Origin: Streptomyces sp. NBC_00190
GTDB lineage: Bacteria; Actinomycetota; Actinomycetes; Streptomycetales; Streptomycetaceae
Assembly: GCF_036203305.1 (NCBI RefSeq)
Contig: NZ_CP108131.1
Span: 2,852,001-2,916,000 of the forward strand
DNA length: 64,000 nucleotides
Direction of reading: 5' to 3'
Shown: piece after piece, positions 18,038 through 26,746 of the stretch
Numbering within the stretch: the stretch's first letter is position 1
Layout: the number at the start of each line of letters is the position of its first letter
The notes under the pieces: generated by a model
What the model was told of the DNA's origin: nothing
Databases searched by the model: none
What the model saw: the letters and a program-made list of their open reading frames with translations, nothing else
Made by a program: the position numbers and the translations under genes

Positions 18038-19114
18038 ATGGATGCCTCCCACGCTCACCACCGCCACCCCGTCTTCTGCACCGTCGTGCCGCCCCACCTG
18101 CTCGACAAGGCCGCCCGGTCCGCCGACTCGCGGCGCGCCGATCTCGCACAGCGCACGCTGGAACGCGACTCCATGCTGCGCACCCGGCGCAGGGTCACCG
18201 CCGTCCGCGGGATCGTGCCCACGCTGGGGGCGCCCGCCTCCGACGAACCGGACCGGACCATTTACGACGCCCAGCACCGCACCCGGCTGCCCGGGAAGAA
18301 GGTGCGCTCGGAGGGCGGCCCGGCGGGCAAGGACGCCACCGTCAACCGTGCGTACGCGGGGCTCGGGGCCACCTTCGAACTGTTCCTGCAGGGCTTCGGG
18401 CGGCGCTCGATCGACGACGCCGGGCTGGCGCTGGACGCGACCGTCCACTACGACGAGGACTACAACAACGCCTTCTGGGACGGGCAGCAGATGGTCTTCG
18501 GCGACGGGGACGGGGACCTCTTCCTCGACTTCACGGTGTCGGTGGACGTCATCGGGCACGAGCTGACCCACGGGGTCACCCAGTACTCGGCGAACCTGGA
18601 ATACCACCAGCAGTCGGGCGCCTTGAACGAGTCGATGTCGGACGTCTTCGGCTCGCTGATCAAGCAGCACTCGCTGGAGCAGACCGCCGACCAGGCCGAC
18701 TGGCTGATCGGATCCGGGCTGCTGGGACCGAACGTCACCGGGGTCGCGCTGCGGTCGATGAAGGCACCGGGGACGGCGTACGACGACGACGAGCTCGGCA
18801 AGGACCCGCAGCCGGCGACCATGGACGGCTACGTGACCACCTCGCGCGACAACGGCGGGGTCCACATCAACTCCGGCATCCCCAACCACGCCTTCTACAT
18901 CGTGGCGACCGAGCTGGGCGGCAAGGCCTGGGAGCGGGCCGGCCAGATCTGGTACGACACCCTCACGGGCGGGCAGCTGGCCTCCGACGCGGACTTCGCG
19001 GACTTCGCCCGGCTGTCGACCGCCGCGGCCGTCGCCCGGTACGGGAACGGGGGCGCGGAACACCAGGCGCTCCAGAAGGCGTGGTCGGCGGTGGGCGTCC
19101 CGCTGGCGGGGTAG
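18038..19114 (+). CDS. M4 family (protealysin-like) neutral zinc metallopeptidase
   Basis: A 358-residue thermolysin-family protease. HELTH (residues 174-178) supplies two zinc His and the catalytic Glu, NESMSD near 198 gives the third ligand, and NGGVHINSGIPNHAFY carries the active-site His region. There is no signal peptide. Instead a short propeptide contains VVPPHLLDKAA, the PPL-type motif of protealysin-like precursors, so the enzyme is probably made as a cytoplasmic or non-classically released zymogen. The start is ATG 18038. The gene 10 bases downstream encodes an emfourin-like inhibitor, the usual partner of this subfamily. Confidence 0.92.
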   Translation: MDASHAHHRHPVFCTVVPPHLLDKAARSADSRRADLAQRTLERDSMLRTRRRVTAVRGIVPTLGAPASDEPDRTIYDAQHRTRLPGKKVRSEGGPAGKDATVNRAYAGLGATFELFLQGFGRRSIDDAGLALDATVHYDEDYNNAFWDGQQMVFGDGDGDLFLDFTVSVDVIGHELTHGVTQYSANLEYHQQSGALNESMSDVFGSLIKQHSLEQTADQADWLIGSGLLGPNVTGVALRSMKAPGTAYDDDELGKDPQPATMDGYVTTSRDNGGVHINSGIPNHAFYIVATELGGKAWERAGQIWYDTLTGGQLASDADFADFARLSTAAAVARYGNGGAEHQALQKAWSAVGVPLAG

Positions 19115-19124
19115 AAGGCCACGC

Positions 19125-19394
19125 ATGCGGATTCAGGTGGTACGGACGGGCGGCTTCGCGGGCATCGAGCGCCGGGTCGAGGTGGACACCTCGGGACTGG
19201 AGGACGAGGCCGAGTGGCAGGCACTGGCCCAGCTCGCGCTGCGGCCAGGTCCGCCGGGGCACGCGGCGGGCCGGATCCGGGACGGGTTCTCGTACCGGAT
19301 CACGGTGGACGGGCGGACGGTGTCCTGCCAGGAGCCGAACCTGTCGGACGCGCAACGGGCCCTGATCACGCGCGTCCTGAAAGAAGGTGCCTGA
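19125..19394 (+). CDS. Emfourin-like protealysin inhibitor
   Basis: An 89-residue protein beginning MRIQVVRTGGFAGIERRVEVDTS, with an RVEVDTSGLEDEAEWQALAQLAL middle and a beta-rich end (FSYRITVDGRTVSCQEPNLSDAQRALITRVLKEG). This matches the emfourin pattern, small proteins encoded beside protealysin-like M4 proteases that bind and block them. Start ATG 19125, 10 bases after the protease stop, so co-transcription is near certain. Identification rests on pattern and position and is strong but not proven. Probable role: protect the cell from its own protease. Confidence 0.82.
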   Translation: MRIQVVRTGGFAGIERRVEVDTSGLEDEAEWQALAQLALRPGPPGHAAGRIRDGFSYRITVDGRTVSCQEPNLSDAQRALITRVLKEGA

Positions 19395-19421
19395 GACCTG
19401 CCGCTTTGCTTGGATGACCGG

Positions 19422-20240
19422 ATGACCGACCACATGATCGATTCACTGCTGTCCGAGCTGGAGCGGTACTACGACACGGTGCCGCGGGTGGGCGGGGCGC
19501 GGGCCGAGGACTTCGGGCCGCTGACCCTGTTCGTCCAGGAGGGCGACGGCTGGCAGTACTACGCGCGGCCCGCGCTCGGCGGCCCCGGCGCGACCGCGGC
19601 GGACGTGGAGCGGGTACTGGCCCGGCAGCGGGAGCTGAACGTACCCGAGGCCTTCGAGTGGGTGGCCGAAACCAGCCCCTCGCTGCGGGCCGCGGTGGAG
19701 GCGGCGGGGCTGCATGTCCATGCACACCCGCTCATGGTCCTCGACCCGTCCGCCGTACCGGGCCCCGCGCATCCGGAGGTCCGCCTCCTCGGAGCCGACG
19801 ACCCGCTGCTGACGGCGGCGGTGACGGTCCCGGCCCTGGCCTTCGCCGCTCCGGGCACGGCGATGGGCGAGGCGGGCCCCGCGGAGCTGGCGGCGGCGAT
19901 GGCCGACCCCGACGCGGGGGCGCGCCGGGCGCGGGTGTCGCAGATGCTCGCGTCGGGCCGTACCGGCATGGCGGCGGCCGTGCGGGACGGCGTGGTCCTG
20001 TGCTCCGGCCAGTACAACCCGGTCGGGGACGTCGCCGAGGTGGTGGGCGTCGGCTGCCTCCCGTCCGCCCGCCGGCAGGGCCTGGCCCTCGGGGTCACGG
20101 CGGCCCTGGTCGCGCAGGCACTGGAGCGGGGCGCCCGTACGGTCTTCCTCTCCGCCGGGGACGAGGACGTGGCCCGTGTCTACGGCCGCATCGGATTCCG
20201 CCGCGTGGCGACGGCCCTGATCGCCGAGCCCCCGGCCTGA
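19422..20240 (+). CDS. GNAT family N-acetyltransferase
   Basis: A 272-residue protein whose C-terminal half is a GNAT fold: VVGVGCLPSARRQGLALGVTAALVAQALERGARTVFLSAGDEDVARVYGRIGFRRVAT. This gives the acetyl-CoA pyrophosphate loop (RRQGLA) and the ending YxRxGFR. The N-terminal half looks like a second, degenerate GNAT-type domain, so it may be a tandem-GNAT protein. The start is ATG 19422. ATG 19434 is also possible. Substrate unknown. It follows the emfourin gene by 27 bases and may belong to that transcript. Confidence 0.85.
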   Translation: MTDHMIDSLLSELERYYDTVPRVGGARAEDFGPLTLFVQEGDGWQYYARPALGGPGATAADVERVLARQRELNVPEAFEWVAETSPSLRAAVEAAGLHVHAHPLMVLDPSAVPGPAHPEVRLLGADDPLLTAAVTVPALAFAAPGTAMGEAGPAELAAAMADPDAGARRARVSQMLASGRTGMAAAVRDGVVLCSGQYNPVGDVAEVVGVGCLPSARRQGLALGVTAALVAQALERGARTVFLSAGDEDVARVYGRIGFRRVATALIAEPPA

Positions 20241-20361
20241 GGGCTGCCCTGACGGGTTCTGCTGGTGACGGTTTTGCCGGAACGGCAACGGTATTTGCCC
20301 GCCGGGGCGGTACCGCCGCAGCATCGGCCGTACCGGCAGACCCGTACAGGAAGAGGCCACC

Positions 20362-21006
20362 ATGTCCCACCACCAGCACCAGGATCACGCCGCGGGCGAG
20401 GAGTTCTGGGACGCCCGTTACAGCGAGAGCGACCGCATCTGGAGCGGCCGGGCCAATGCCGTCCTGGTCCGCGAGGTCGCGGACCTCACCCCCGGCCGGG
20501 CCCTGGACCTCGGCTGCGGCGAGGGCGCCGACGCGGTGTGGCTGGCCCGGCAGGGCTGGCACGTCACCGGGACCGACATCTCCGGGGTGGCCCTGGAGCG
20601 GGCGGCCCGGCACGCCGGCGAGGCGGAGCTCACCGGCCGCGTCGAGTGGCAGCGGCACGACCTCGGCGAGTCCTTCCCCGCCGGGGAGTTCGACCTGGTC
20701 TCCGCGTGCTTCCTGCATTCGTACGGGGACTTCCCCCGCGAGCGGATCCTGCGGACGGCCGCCGCGGCCGTGGCCCCCGGCGGGATCCTGCTGATCGCGG
20801 GCCACGCGGGCGGGCCCTCGTGGGACCCGGACAAGCACGCGGAGATGGGCTTCCCGACCCCGGACGAGGTCCTGGCGCAGCTGGAACTGCCCGAGGGCGA
20901 CTGGGAGGTCCTGCTCGCGGCGGAACACGTGCAGGACCTGACCGCACCCGACGGCCGTCCCGGGACCCGCCCGGACAACGCGCTGAAGGTGAGGCGGCTG
21001 CGCTAG
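20362..21006 (+). CDS. Class I SAM-dependent methyltransferase
   Basis: A 214-residue Rossmann-like methyltransferase. Motif I is LDLGCGEGADAVWLARQG (about residues 46-63), with VTGTDISGVALERA as the acidic strand-2 end, followed by FDLVSACFLHSY (motif IV region) and AVAPGGILLIAGHA. It resembles TehB/UbiE-like small-molecule methyltransferases. GAAGAGG lies before the ATG. The His-rich N-terminus (MSHHQHQDH) is unusual. Substrate unknown. It is convergent with era, with only nine bases between stops and no visible terminator. Confidence 0.88.
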   Translation: MSHHQHQDHAAGEEFWDARYSESDRIWSGRANAVLVREVADLTPGRALDLGCGEGADAVWLARQGWHVTGTDISGVALERAARHAGEAELTGRVEWQRHDLGESFPAGEFDLVSACFLHSYGDFPRERILRTAAAAVAPGGILLIAGHAGGPSWDPDKHAEMGFPTPDEVLAQLELPEGDWEVLLAAEHVQDLTAPDGRPGTRPDNALKVRRLR

Positions 21007-21015
21007 GGCCTGGAG

Positions 21016-21957
21016 TCAGAAGCCCAGCTTGCGCAGCTGCTTGGGGTCCCGCTGCCAGTCCTTGGCGACCTTCACGTGGAGGTCGAGGAAGACCGGGGTC
21101 CCGAGCAGCGCCTCGATGTGCTTGCGCGACTTCATCCCGACCTCCTTCAGCCGGGCGCCCTTCGGGCCGATGATGATGCCCTTCTGGCTGGGCCGCTCGA
21201 TGTACACGTTGGCGTGGATGTCGAGCAGCGGCCGGTCGGCCGGGCGGTTCTCGCGCGGGATCATCTCCTCGACGACCACGGCGATGGAGTGCGGGAGCTC
21301 GTCCCGTACGCCCTCCAGCGCGGCCTCGCGGATCAGCTCCGCGACCATGACCATCTCGGGCTCGTCGGTGAGGTCGCCCTCCGGGTACAGCGGCGGGCTC
21401 TCCGGCAGCATCGGCGCGATCAGGTCGGCCAGCAGCTGGACCTGGCTGTCGCCGACGGCCGAGACGGGCACGATCTCGGCCCACTCGAAGCCGAGCTCCG
21501 CGGCGAGCTGGTTGATGGCGAGGAGCTGCTCGGCCAGCTGCTTGGACTCGACCAGGTCGGTCTTGGTCACGATGGCGATCTTGGGGGTCTTCTTGATCCC
21601 CGCGAGTTCCTTCGCGATGAACTTGTCGCCGGGGCCGAGCTTCTGGTCGGCCGGCAGGCAGAACCCGATGACGTCGACCTCGGCCCAGGTGGACCGTACG
21701 ACGTCGTTGAGGCGCTCGCCGAGCAGGGTGCGCGGCTTGTGCAGGCCGGGCGTGTCGACCAGGACGAGCTGGGCGTCGGGGCGGTGCACGATGCCGCGGA
21801 CGGTGTGGCGGGTGGTCTGCGGCCGGTTGGAGGTGATCGCGACCTTGGTGCCCACGAGTGCGTTGGTGAGGGTCGACTTCCCCGCGTTGGGGCGGCCGAC
21901 GAAGCAGGCGAAGCCCGCACGGTGCGGGGCGGTGGACTCGGGGGAACGATCGCTCAT
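21016..21957 (-). CDS. era: Ribosome maturation GTPase Era
   Basis: A 313-residue essential-type GTPase that binds 16S rRNA and assists 30S assembly. G1 GRPNAGKST, G2 in TSNRPQTTRHTVRG, G3 DTPGLHK and G4 TKTD are in the first 150 residues. The KH RNA-binding domain shows NVYIERPSQKGIIIGPKGARLKEVG near residues 245-275. I chose ATG 21957, with GGGGAG about ten bases upstream, over ATG 21966. The frame stays open upstream with no stop codon into the DUF916-like gene, so a long fusion product is theoretically possible. Confidence 0.95.
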   Translation of the reverse strand: MSDRSPESTAPHRAGFACFVGRPNAGKSTLTNALVGTKVAITSNRPQTTRHTVRGIVHRPDAQLVLVDTPGLHKPRTLLGERLNDVVRSTWAEVDVIGFCLPADQKLGPGDKFIAKELAGIKKTPKIAIVTKTDLVESKQLAEQLLAINQLAAELGFEWAEIVPVSAVGDSQVQLLADLIAPMLPESPPLYPEGDLTDEPEMVMVAELIREAALEGVRDELPHSIAVVVEEMIPRENRPADRPLLDIHANVYIERPSQKGIIIGPKGARLKEVGMKSRKHIEALLGTPVFLDLHVKVAKDWQRDPKQLRKLGF

Positions 21958-22905
21958 ACGGGCCATTCTCCCCGATGCCGCTCCCAGCGCCGACCAGCCC
22001 ATGGCCGCGAGGACGCCGGCGGCCGCCAGGAGGCTGCCGAGACGGGGGTGGGTGGCGTAGGCGGCACGGCTCTGAGCTGTGGTTCCGTCGGCCGTGGCCC
22101 GTACCGTCACGTCGGCCCATTCCGCCGCGGGCGGACCGTCCCAGGGGGCGCTGAGCCGGGCTTCCTGACCGGGCAGCAGTTCGCCGGGCAGTCCGGTGAG
22201 GCCGCGGGCGAGCAGCGGCCGGCCGAGGGCTCCGGTGGCGGTGAGGGCGGCCCGGGGGCGCAGCGTGACGTTGCCGAGGTTGTGGAGCGTGTACGAGACC
22301 TCCGCGCCGGCGCCGTGACGCCGGACGGAGACGTCCCGGACGGCGAGGGCCGGGGCGGTGGGGCCGGTCACGCGCAGGTACAGGCGGGCGGCGACGGCCT
22401 GCTGCACGCCGATCCCCCGGGCCGTGGTGGCGGCGGGCCGGTCCTCCAGGGCCACGATGGCGCCGGGGTGGTCGCCCGGTTCCGCCCGTTCGGGGACGGC
22501 GAGGGTGAAGGCGACGCTGACGGACCCCCCGGCCGGTACGGTGACCCGCTCCCGGTCGAGCGTGACCCAGGCGGCCGTGGCCAGGCGCGGCTCGTCGGGG
22601 CCGCGGAGCGCGAAGCCGCCGTCCCGGGCGGTGTTGTAGGCGTCGGCGGCGTAGAGCCGGAAGGTACGGGGCCGGTCGGAGCGGTTGGTGACGGTCACGG
22701 TGTCGGCGGCCGACCGGCCGGGTGCGGCGGCGAGGTAGAAGTAGGGCCGCTGACCGACGGCGTTGGCGGCGGGCAGCACGGACCACTGGCCGTTGTCGGC
22801 GCCCGCGGCCGTCCCGGCGGGCCCGAGCAGCAGCACGGCGGCGAGCAGTGCGGTGAGCACGGCGGCGGGGACGGCCCCGCGCGACGGCACCCGGCCCGTC
22901 GTCAC
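21958..22905 (-). CDS. DUF916/WxL-type peptidoglycan-binding membrane protein, in frame with era
   Basis: About 316 codons with a signal peptide (VTTGRVPSRGAVPAAVLTALLAAVLLLGPAGTAAG), a beta-sandwich domain (QRPYFYLAAAPGRSAADTVTVTNRSDRPRTFRLYAADA, LRVTGP, VSYTLHNLGNVTLRP) of the DUF916 and DUF3324 type, and a C-terminal membrane helix (SLLAAAGVLAAMGWSALGAAS). Such proteins accompany WxL proteins at the cell surface. The GTG 22905 start overlaps the stop of the WxL gene (GTGA). No stop codon occurs before the Era sequence, so the formal reading frame is 21016-22905. I list this part separately because Era has its own start signals. Confidence 0.7.
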
Positions 22906-24269
22906 GACAGGGTCAGCGTCAGGACCGCCGTGTACGCGCCCGGCGGGGTGTACGGGGGCACGTGGAGGGTGACCGCGGCGTCGACCGTGAAGGTGCCGCC
23001 GACCAGGGGGCCGTCGGGCGTGGAGGCCAGGACCGCGCCGTCCGGGCCGACCGTGCCCGCGCTGCCCGCGGTGCACGGGCTGGGGCTGCCCGCCGCGGCG
23101 GCGCACGTCGGGGTCCAGGAGAGGGAGCCGCCCGGGATGCGCAGACCGCCGGGCCCGGTGAAGTCGGTGACCTTGCCGATCAGGGACCAGCCGGCCGGGC
23201 CGCCGCGGGCGTCCTTGACGGTGACGGTGCCGATCCGGCCGGGGGCACCGCCGCCGTCGCCGTAGGGCACCGCGCCCAGGGTGATGGCCTCGCCCGCCTG
23301 GGTCATGGCGAGGGTGCCGGGCTCGACGGTGGCGGTGATCTCCTGGGTGCCGGGCGGCGGCGGAGTGACCCCGATGACGGTGTACGCCGCCGGACCCGAG
23401 CCCAGCCGCGCGGACCAGGCCGTCCCCTCGTAGGCGACGACCGCGGTGGTGGCCTTGTCGGTGACCGGCAGCTCGGCCAGGGCCACCCCGAGCTCGTCGG
23501 CGGTGGCGACGGCCCGGTCGGCGGTCTCGGCGGCGCCCGCGCGCCCGGCCACCGTCACGGTCGCACCCGGGGTGAAACCGGCGGCGGTGACCTTGAGCCG
23601 GGCTCCCGGAGCGCCGGCGGGCGCGGCGAGGAAGACGCTGCGCAGGTTGGCCGTGGGCAGCGGCGTCGCGGTGAGGCGTACGGAGACGGGGGCCTCGGCG
23701 GCCGTGCACACGGTGTCGAGGTCCACCGGGTGGCTGGTGTGCAGGGTGTAGCCGCCGGGGGCCAGGGTGATCTCGCCGGGCGCGGTGACGGTGAAGGTGC
23801 CGGTCATGGTGAGGGCGGGCAGGGCCGCGCCGGGGTTGGCGGGGCTGGCGGGCGCGGCGGGGACGTCGCGCCGGCCGCCGACCACGGTGACCTCGCCGCT
23901 CTGGGCGCCCGCCAGCAGGACCCGGCCCGTCGGGGTCGGCGCGTCGGCGGGGAGTCCGGCGGCGGCCGGGCTCCGGTCCGGGTCCGCCACGGCCGGGGTG
24001 GCGATCACCTGGTAGGTCACGGTGACGGTGTCGCCGACCTGTGGAGCCGGGTTGTCGACGGTGATCCGGGCGGTGGTCGGCCCGTCGGCGGGCGGGAGTC
24101 CGGCTTCCTGGGGCGGAAGGCAGTGGGTCGGGAAGTTCACCTGGCCCGGGGGCGTTTCGTCGACGGCGGCGGCGGGTGCGCTCAGCGCTCCCCCGGCCGC
24201 TGCCGCGAGCGCGGCCATGCCGACGGCTGCCGACCATCTCCTGCTCCTGCTGCGCGCGCCTGTTCGCAC
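22902..24269 (-). CDS. Secreted WxL-domain surface protein
   Basis: A 455-residue exported protein with an Arg-rich signal peptide (residues 1-35, ending ALSAPAAAVD). It contains several beta-rich repeats of the bacterial Ig-like kind (ITVDNPAPQVGDTVTVTYQV, LKVTAAGFTPGATVTVAGRA) and a C-terminal region with TVTVKDARGGPAGWSLIGKVTDF and GGSLSWTPTC, the two tryptophan-containing blocks of WxL domains. WxL domains bind peptidoglycan non-covalently. The start is GTG 24269. It is coupled by GTGA to the DUF916-like gene, the usual WxL partner. Ligand or adhesion target is unknown. Confidence 0.78.
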   Translation of the reverse strand: MRTGARSRSRRWSAAVGMAALAAAAGGALSAPAAAVDETPPGQVNFPTHCLPPQEAGLPPADGPTTARITVDNPAPQVGDTVTVTYQVIATPAVADPDRSPAAAGLPADAPTPTGRVLLAGAQSGEVTVVGGRRDVPAAPASPANPGAALPALTMTGTFTVTAPGEITLAPGGYTLHTSHPVDLDTVCTAAEAPVSVRLTATPLPTANLRSVFLAAPAGAPGARLKVTAAGFTPGATVTVAGRAGAAETADRAVATADELGVALAELPVTDKATTAVVAYEGTAWSARLGSGPAAYTVIGVTPPPPGTQEITATVEPGTLAMTQAGEAITLGAVPYGDGGGAPGRIGTVTVKDARGGPAGWSLIGKVTDFTGPGGLRIPGGSLSWTPTCAAAAGSPSPCTAGSAGTVGPDGAVLASTPDGPLVGGTFTVDAAVTLHVPPYTPPGAYTAVLTLTLS

Positions 24270-24332
24270 TGCCCGCCCCCTGCGTTCCGTCGCCCCGACA
24301 GGGGGCCATTCACGAGCGGGCGGCAGGAGAAG

Positions 24333-25370
24333 TCAATGCACGGACCCGGCATCAACTGATGGCCCATCAGGAGATGGCGGCGTGCTGGTGCAGGCGGCCG
24401 CGCGGAAGGTGCGCCGGTAGGCCGTCGGGCTCACCCCCAGCGCCGCCTGCACGTGCTTGCGCAGCGACTGCGCCGTCCCGAAGCCCGCCTCCCGCGCCAC
24501 CTGCTCCATCGGCAGCTCCGTCTCCTCCAGCAGCCGCCGGGCCCGCTCCACCCGCTGCCCCACGATCCACTGGCCCGGGCTGACTCCCGACTCCTCCCGG
24601 AAGCGGCGCGTGAAGGTCCGTACGGACATGGCCTCCTTCCGGGCCAGGTCGGTGAGGCGCAGCGGTTCGTGCAGCCGGTCCATCACCCACGCGCGGGCGG
24701 CCGTGGTGCTGGCCAGCTGCGGCTGCGGCACCGGGCGCTCGATGAACTGCGCCTGCCCGCCGTCCCGGTGGGGCGGTACGACGGTCCGCCGGGCCACGTC
24801 GTTCGCGACGGCAGCGCCGTGGTCACGGCGCACGATGTACAGGCACAGGTCGATCCCGGCGGCGACGCCGGCAGAGGTCAGCACGTCCCCGTCGTCGGTG
24901 TAGAGCACGCCCGCATCGACCCGGACGGCCGGGAAGAGGCGCTGGAAGTGGTCGGCGGAGGCCCAGTGGGTGGTGGCCCGGCGGCCGTCCAGGTAGCCCG
25001 CGGCGGCCAGGACGTAGCCGCCGGTGCAGATGGAGACGAGCCGGGTGCCGGGCCGGATGTACGCGAGGGCCGCGGCGAGTTCACCGGTCAGCCGGCCGTG
25101 CTCGTGGACCGGCCCCAGCTCGTAGGAGGCCGGCACTACCACGGTGTCGGCGGTGGCCAGCAGCTCCGGGCCGTGCTCGACCTGGATCGCGAAGTCGGCG
25201 TCCGTGCGCACCGGTCCGGGGGCGAGGCCGCAGGTCAGGATCTCGTAGAGCGGCCGCCCGGCCGGATCCTTCGCACGCCCGAAGATCCTGTGCGGGATGC
25301 CGAGCTCGAAGGGCAGCAGCCCGGCGAGGGCGAGGACGACGACGCGGTGGGTCCGGGGTTGCGGCTCCAT
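24333..25370 (-). CDS. GlxA family transcriptional regulator (DJ-1/PfpI plus AraC)
   Basis: A 345-residue regulator with a DJ-1/PfpI-like N-terminal domain (VVLALAGLLPFELGIPHRIF, and the nucleophile-elbow-like LVSICTGGYVLAAAG near residue 115) and a C-terminal AraC pair of helix-turn-helices (LTDLARKEAMSVRTFTRRFREESGVSPGQWIVGQRVERARRLLEE, MEQVAREAGFGTAQSLRKHVQAALGVSPTAYRRTF). The start is ATG 25370. An ATG at 25391 is weaker. It is divergent from the MFS gene with about 70 bases between, so it probably controls that transporter. The signal is unknown. Confidence 0.9.
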   Translation of the reverse strand: MEPQPRTHRVVVLALAGLLPFELGIPHRIFGRAKDPAGRPLYEILTCGLAPGPVRTDADFAIQVEHGPELLATADTVVVPASYELGPVHEHGRLTGELAAALAYIRPGTRLVSICTGGYVLAAAGYLDGRRATTHWASADHFQRLFPAVRVDAGVLYTDDGDVLTSAGVAAGIDLCLYIVRRDHGAAVANDVARRTVVPPHRDGGQAQFIERPVPQPQLASTTAARAWVMDRLHEPLRLTDLARKEAMSVRTFTRRFREESGVSPGQWIVGQRVERARRLLEETELPMEQVAREAGFGTAQSLRKHVQAALGVSPTAYRRTFRAAACTSTPPSPDGPSVDAGSVH

Positions 25371-25441
25371 GGCCCGATCATATCGAAGCATGACAGCCGG
25401 GCCACTGTCGTCAGGGGTACGGCGGGCCGGAAGCTGTCGGC

Positions 25442-26746
25442 GTGACGCAGACAGCCCCTACCTCCACGGCCTCCACGGCCCCCCTGCAGGCCCCGCCGCA
25501 GCCCGGACGCATCCACCGCGCCTGGTTCGTCGCGGCGGTCTCCTTCGTGACGATCATCGGCGCCGCGGGCTTCGCCTCCCTCCCCGGACTGCTCATCGAG
25601 CCGCTGCACGAGGAGTTCGACTGGTCGCGCGGCACGATCGGCCTCGCCGTCTCCGTGAACCTCGCGCTGTACGGGCTGACCGCGCCGTTCGCGGCCGCCC
25701 TGATGGACCGATTCGGCATCCGCAAGGTCGTCGCGTGCGCGCTGACGGTCATCGCGGGCGGCTCGGCCGCCACCGTGTGGATGACCGCCTCATGGCAGCT
25801 GGTGCTGTTCTGGGGCGTGCTGGTGGGTCTGGGCAGCGGCTCGATGGCCATGGCCTTCGCGGCGACGGTGACCAACCGGTGGTTCACGGCGCGGCGCGGC
25901 CTGGTCACCGGGATCCTGACGGCGGCCGGGGCCTCCGGGCAGCTGGTCTTCCTTCCGCTGCTGTCCTGGCTGGTGGAGCACCACGGCTGGCGCCCGGCGA
26001 CGGTGACCGTCTCCCTCACCGCCCTGTGCGTGGTCCCGTTCGTGTGGCTGCTGTTGCGCGACCACCCGGCGGACGTAGACCTGGCTCCGTACGGGGGCAC
26101 GTACGCGCAGAAGCCCGCCCCGGTGCCGGGAGCCGCGCGCCGGGCGGTCACCGTCCTGGTCAAGGCAGCCCGGACCGGCCCCTTCTGGCTGCTCGCGGGT
26201 ACCTTCGCGATCTGCGGCGCCTCCACGAACGGCCTGGTCAGGACCCACTTCGTACCGGCGGCCCACGACCACGGCATGCCGGTGACGGCGGCGGCCGGAC
26301 TGCTGGCGGTGATCGGCGTGTTCGACGTGGTCGGCACGGTGGCGTCCGGCTGGTTCACGGACCGTTTCGAGGCGCGCCGGCTCCTGGCGGTCTACTACGC
26401 CCTGCGCGGGGTCTCGCTGCTCTTCCTGCCGATGCTGCTGGCCCCGTCGGTCCACCCGCCGATGGTCTTCTTCATCGTCTTCTACGGTCTGGACTGGGTC
26501 GCGACCGTCCCGCCGACCATCGCCCTGTGCCGTGAGCAGTACGGGGACGACAGCGCGATCGTCTTCGGCTGGGTGCTGGCCTCGCACCAGGTGGGGGCGG
26601 CGGTCGTGGCCTTCCTGGGCGGCCTGGCGCGGGACGTCTTCGGCTCGTACGACGTCGTCTGGTACGCCTCGGGCGCGCTGTGCGCGATGGCCGCGCTGAT
26701 GGCGATGGTGATCCGCCGCCGCACAAATGATCCACTCACCGTGTGA
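25442..26746 (+). CDS. Major facilitator superfamily transporter
   Basis: A 434-residue membrane protein with twelve predicted helices. MFS marks are LMDRFGIRKVVACALTV between helices 2 and 3 and GWFTDRFEARRLL between helices 8 and 9. The layout (FASLPGLLIEPLHEEFDWSRGTIGLAVSVN near the first helices) resembles the monocarboxylate/oxalate-formate antiporter group. It starts at GTG 25442. Its stop overlaps the start of the methyltransferase gene (GTGA), and it faces the GlxA-type regulator. Substrate and direction are not predictable. Confidence 0.9.
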   Translation: MTQTAPTSTASTAPLQAPPQPGRIHRAWFVAAVSFVTIIGAAGFASLPGLLIEPLHEEFDWSRGTIGLAVSVNLALYGLTAPFAAALMDRFGIRKVVACALTVIAGGSAATVWMTASWQLVLFWGVLVGLGSGSMAMAFAATVTNRWFTARRGLVTGILTAAGASGQLVFLPLLSWLVEHHGWRPATVTVSLTALCVVPFVWLLLRDHPADVDLAPYGGTYAQKPAPVPGAARRAVTVLVKAARTGPFWLLAGTFAICGASTNGLVRTHFVPAAHDHGMPVTAAAGLLAVIGVFDVVGTVASGWFTDRFEARRLLAVYYALRGVSLLFLPMLLAPSVHPPMVFFIVFYGLDWVATVPPTIALCREQYGDDSAIVFGWVLASHQVGAAVVAFLGGLARDVFGSYDVVWYASGALCAMAALMAMVIRRRTNDPLTV

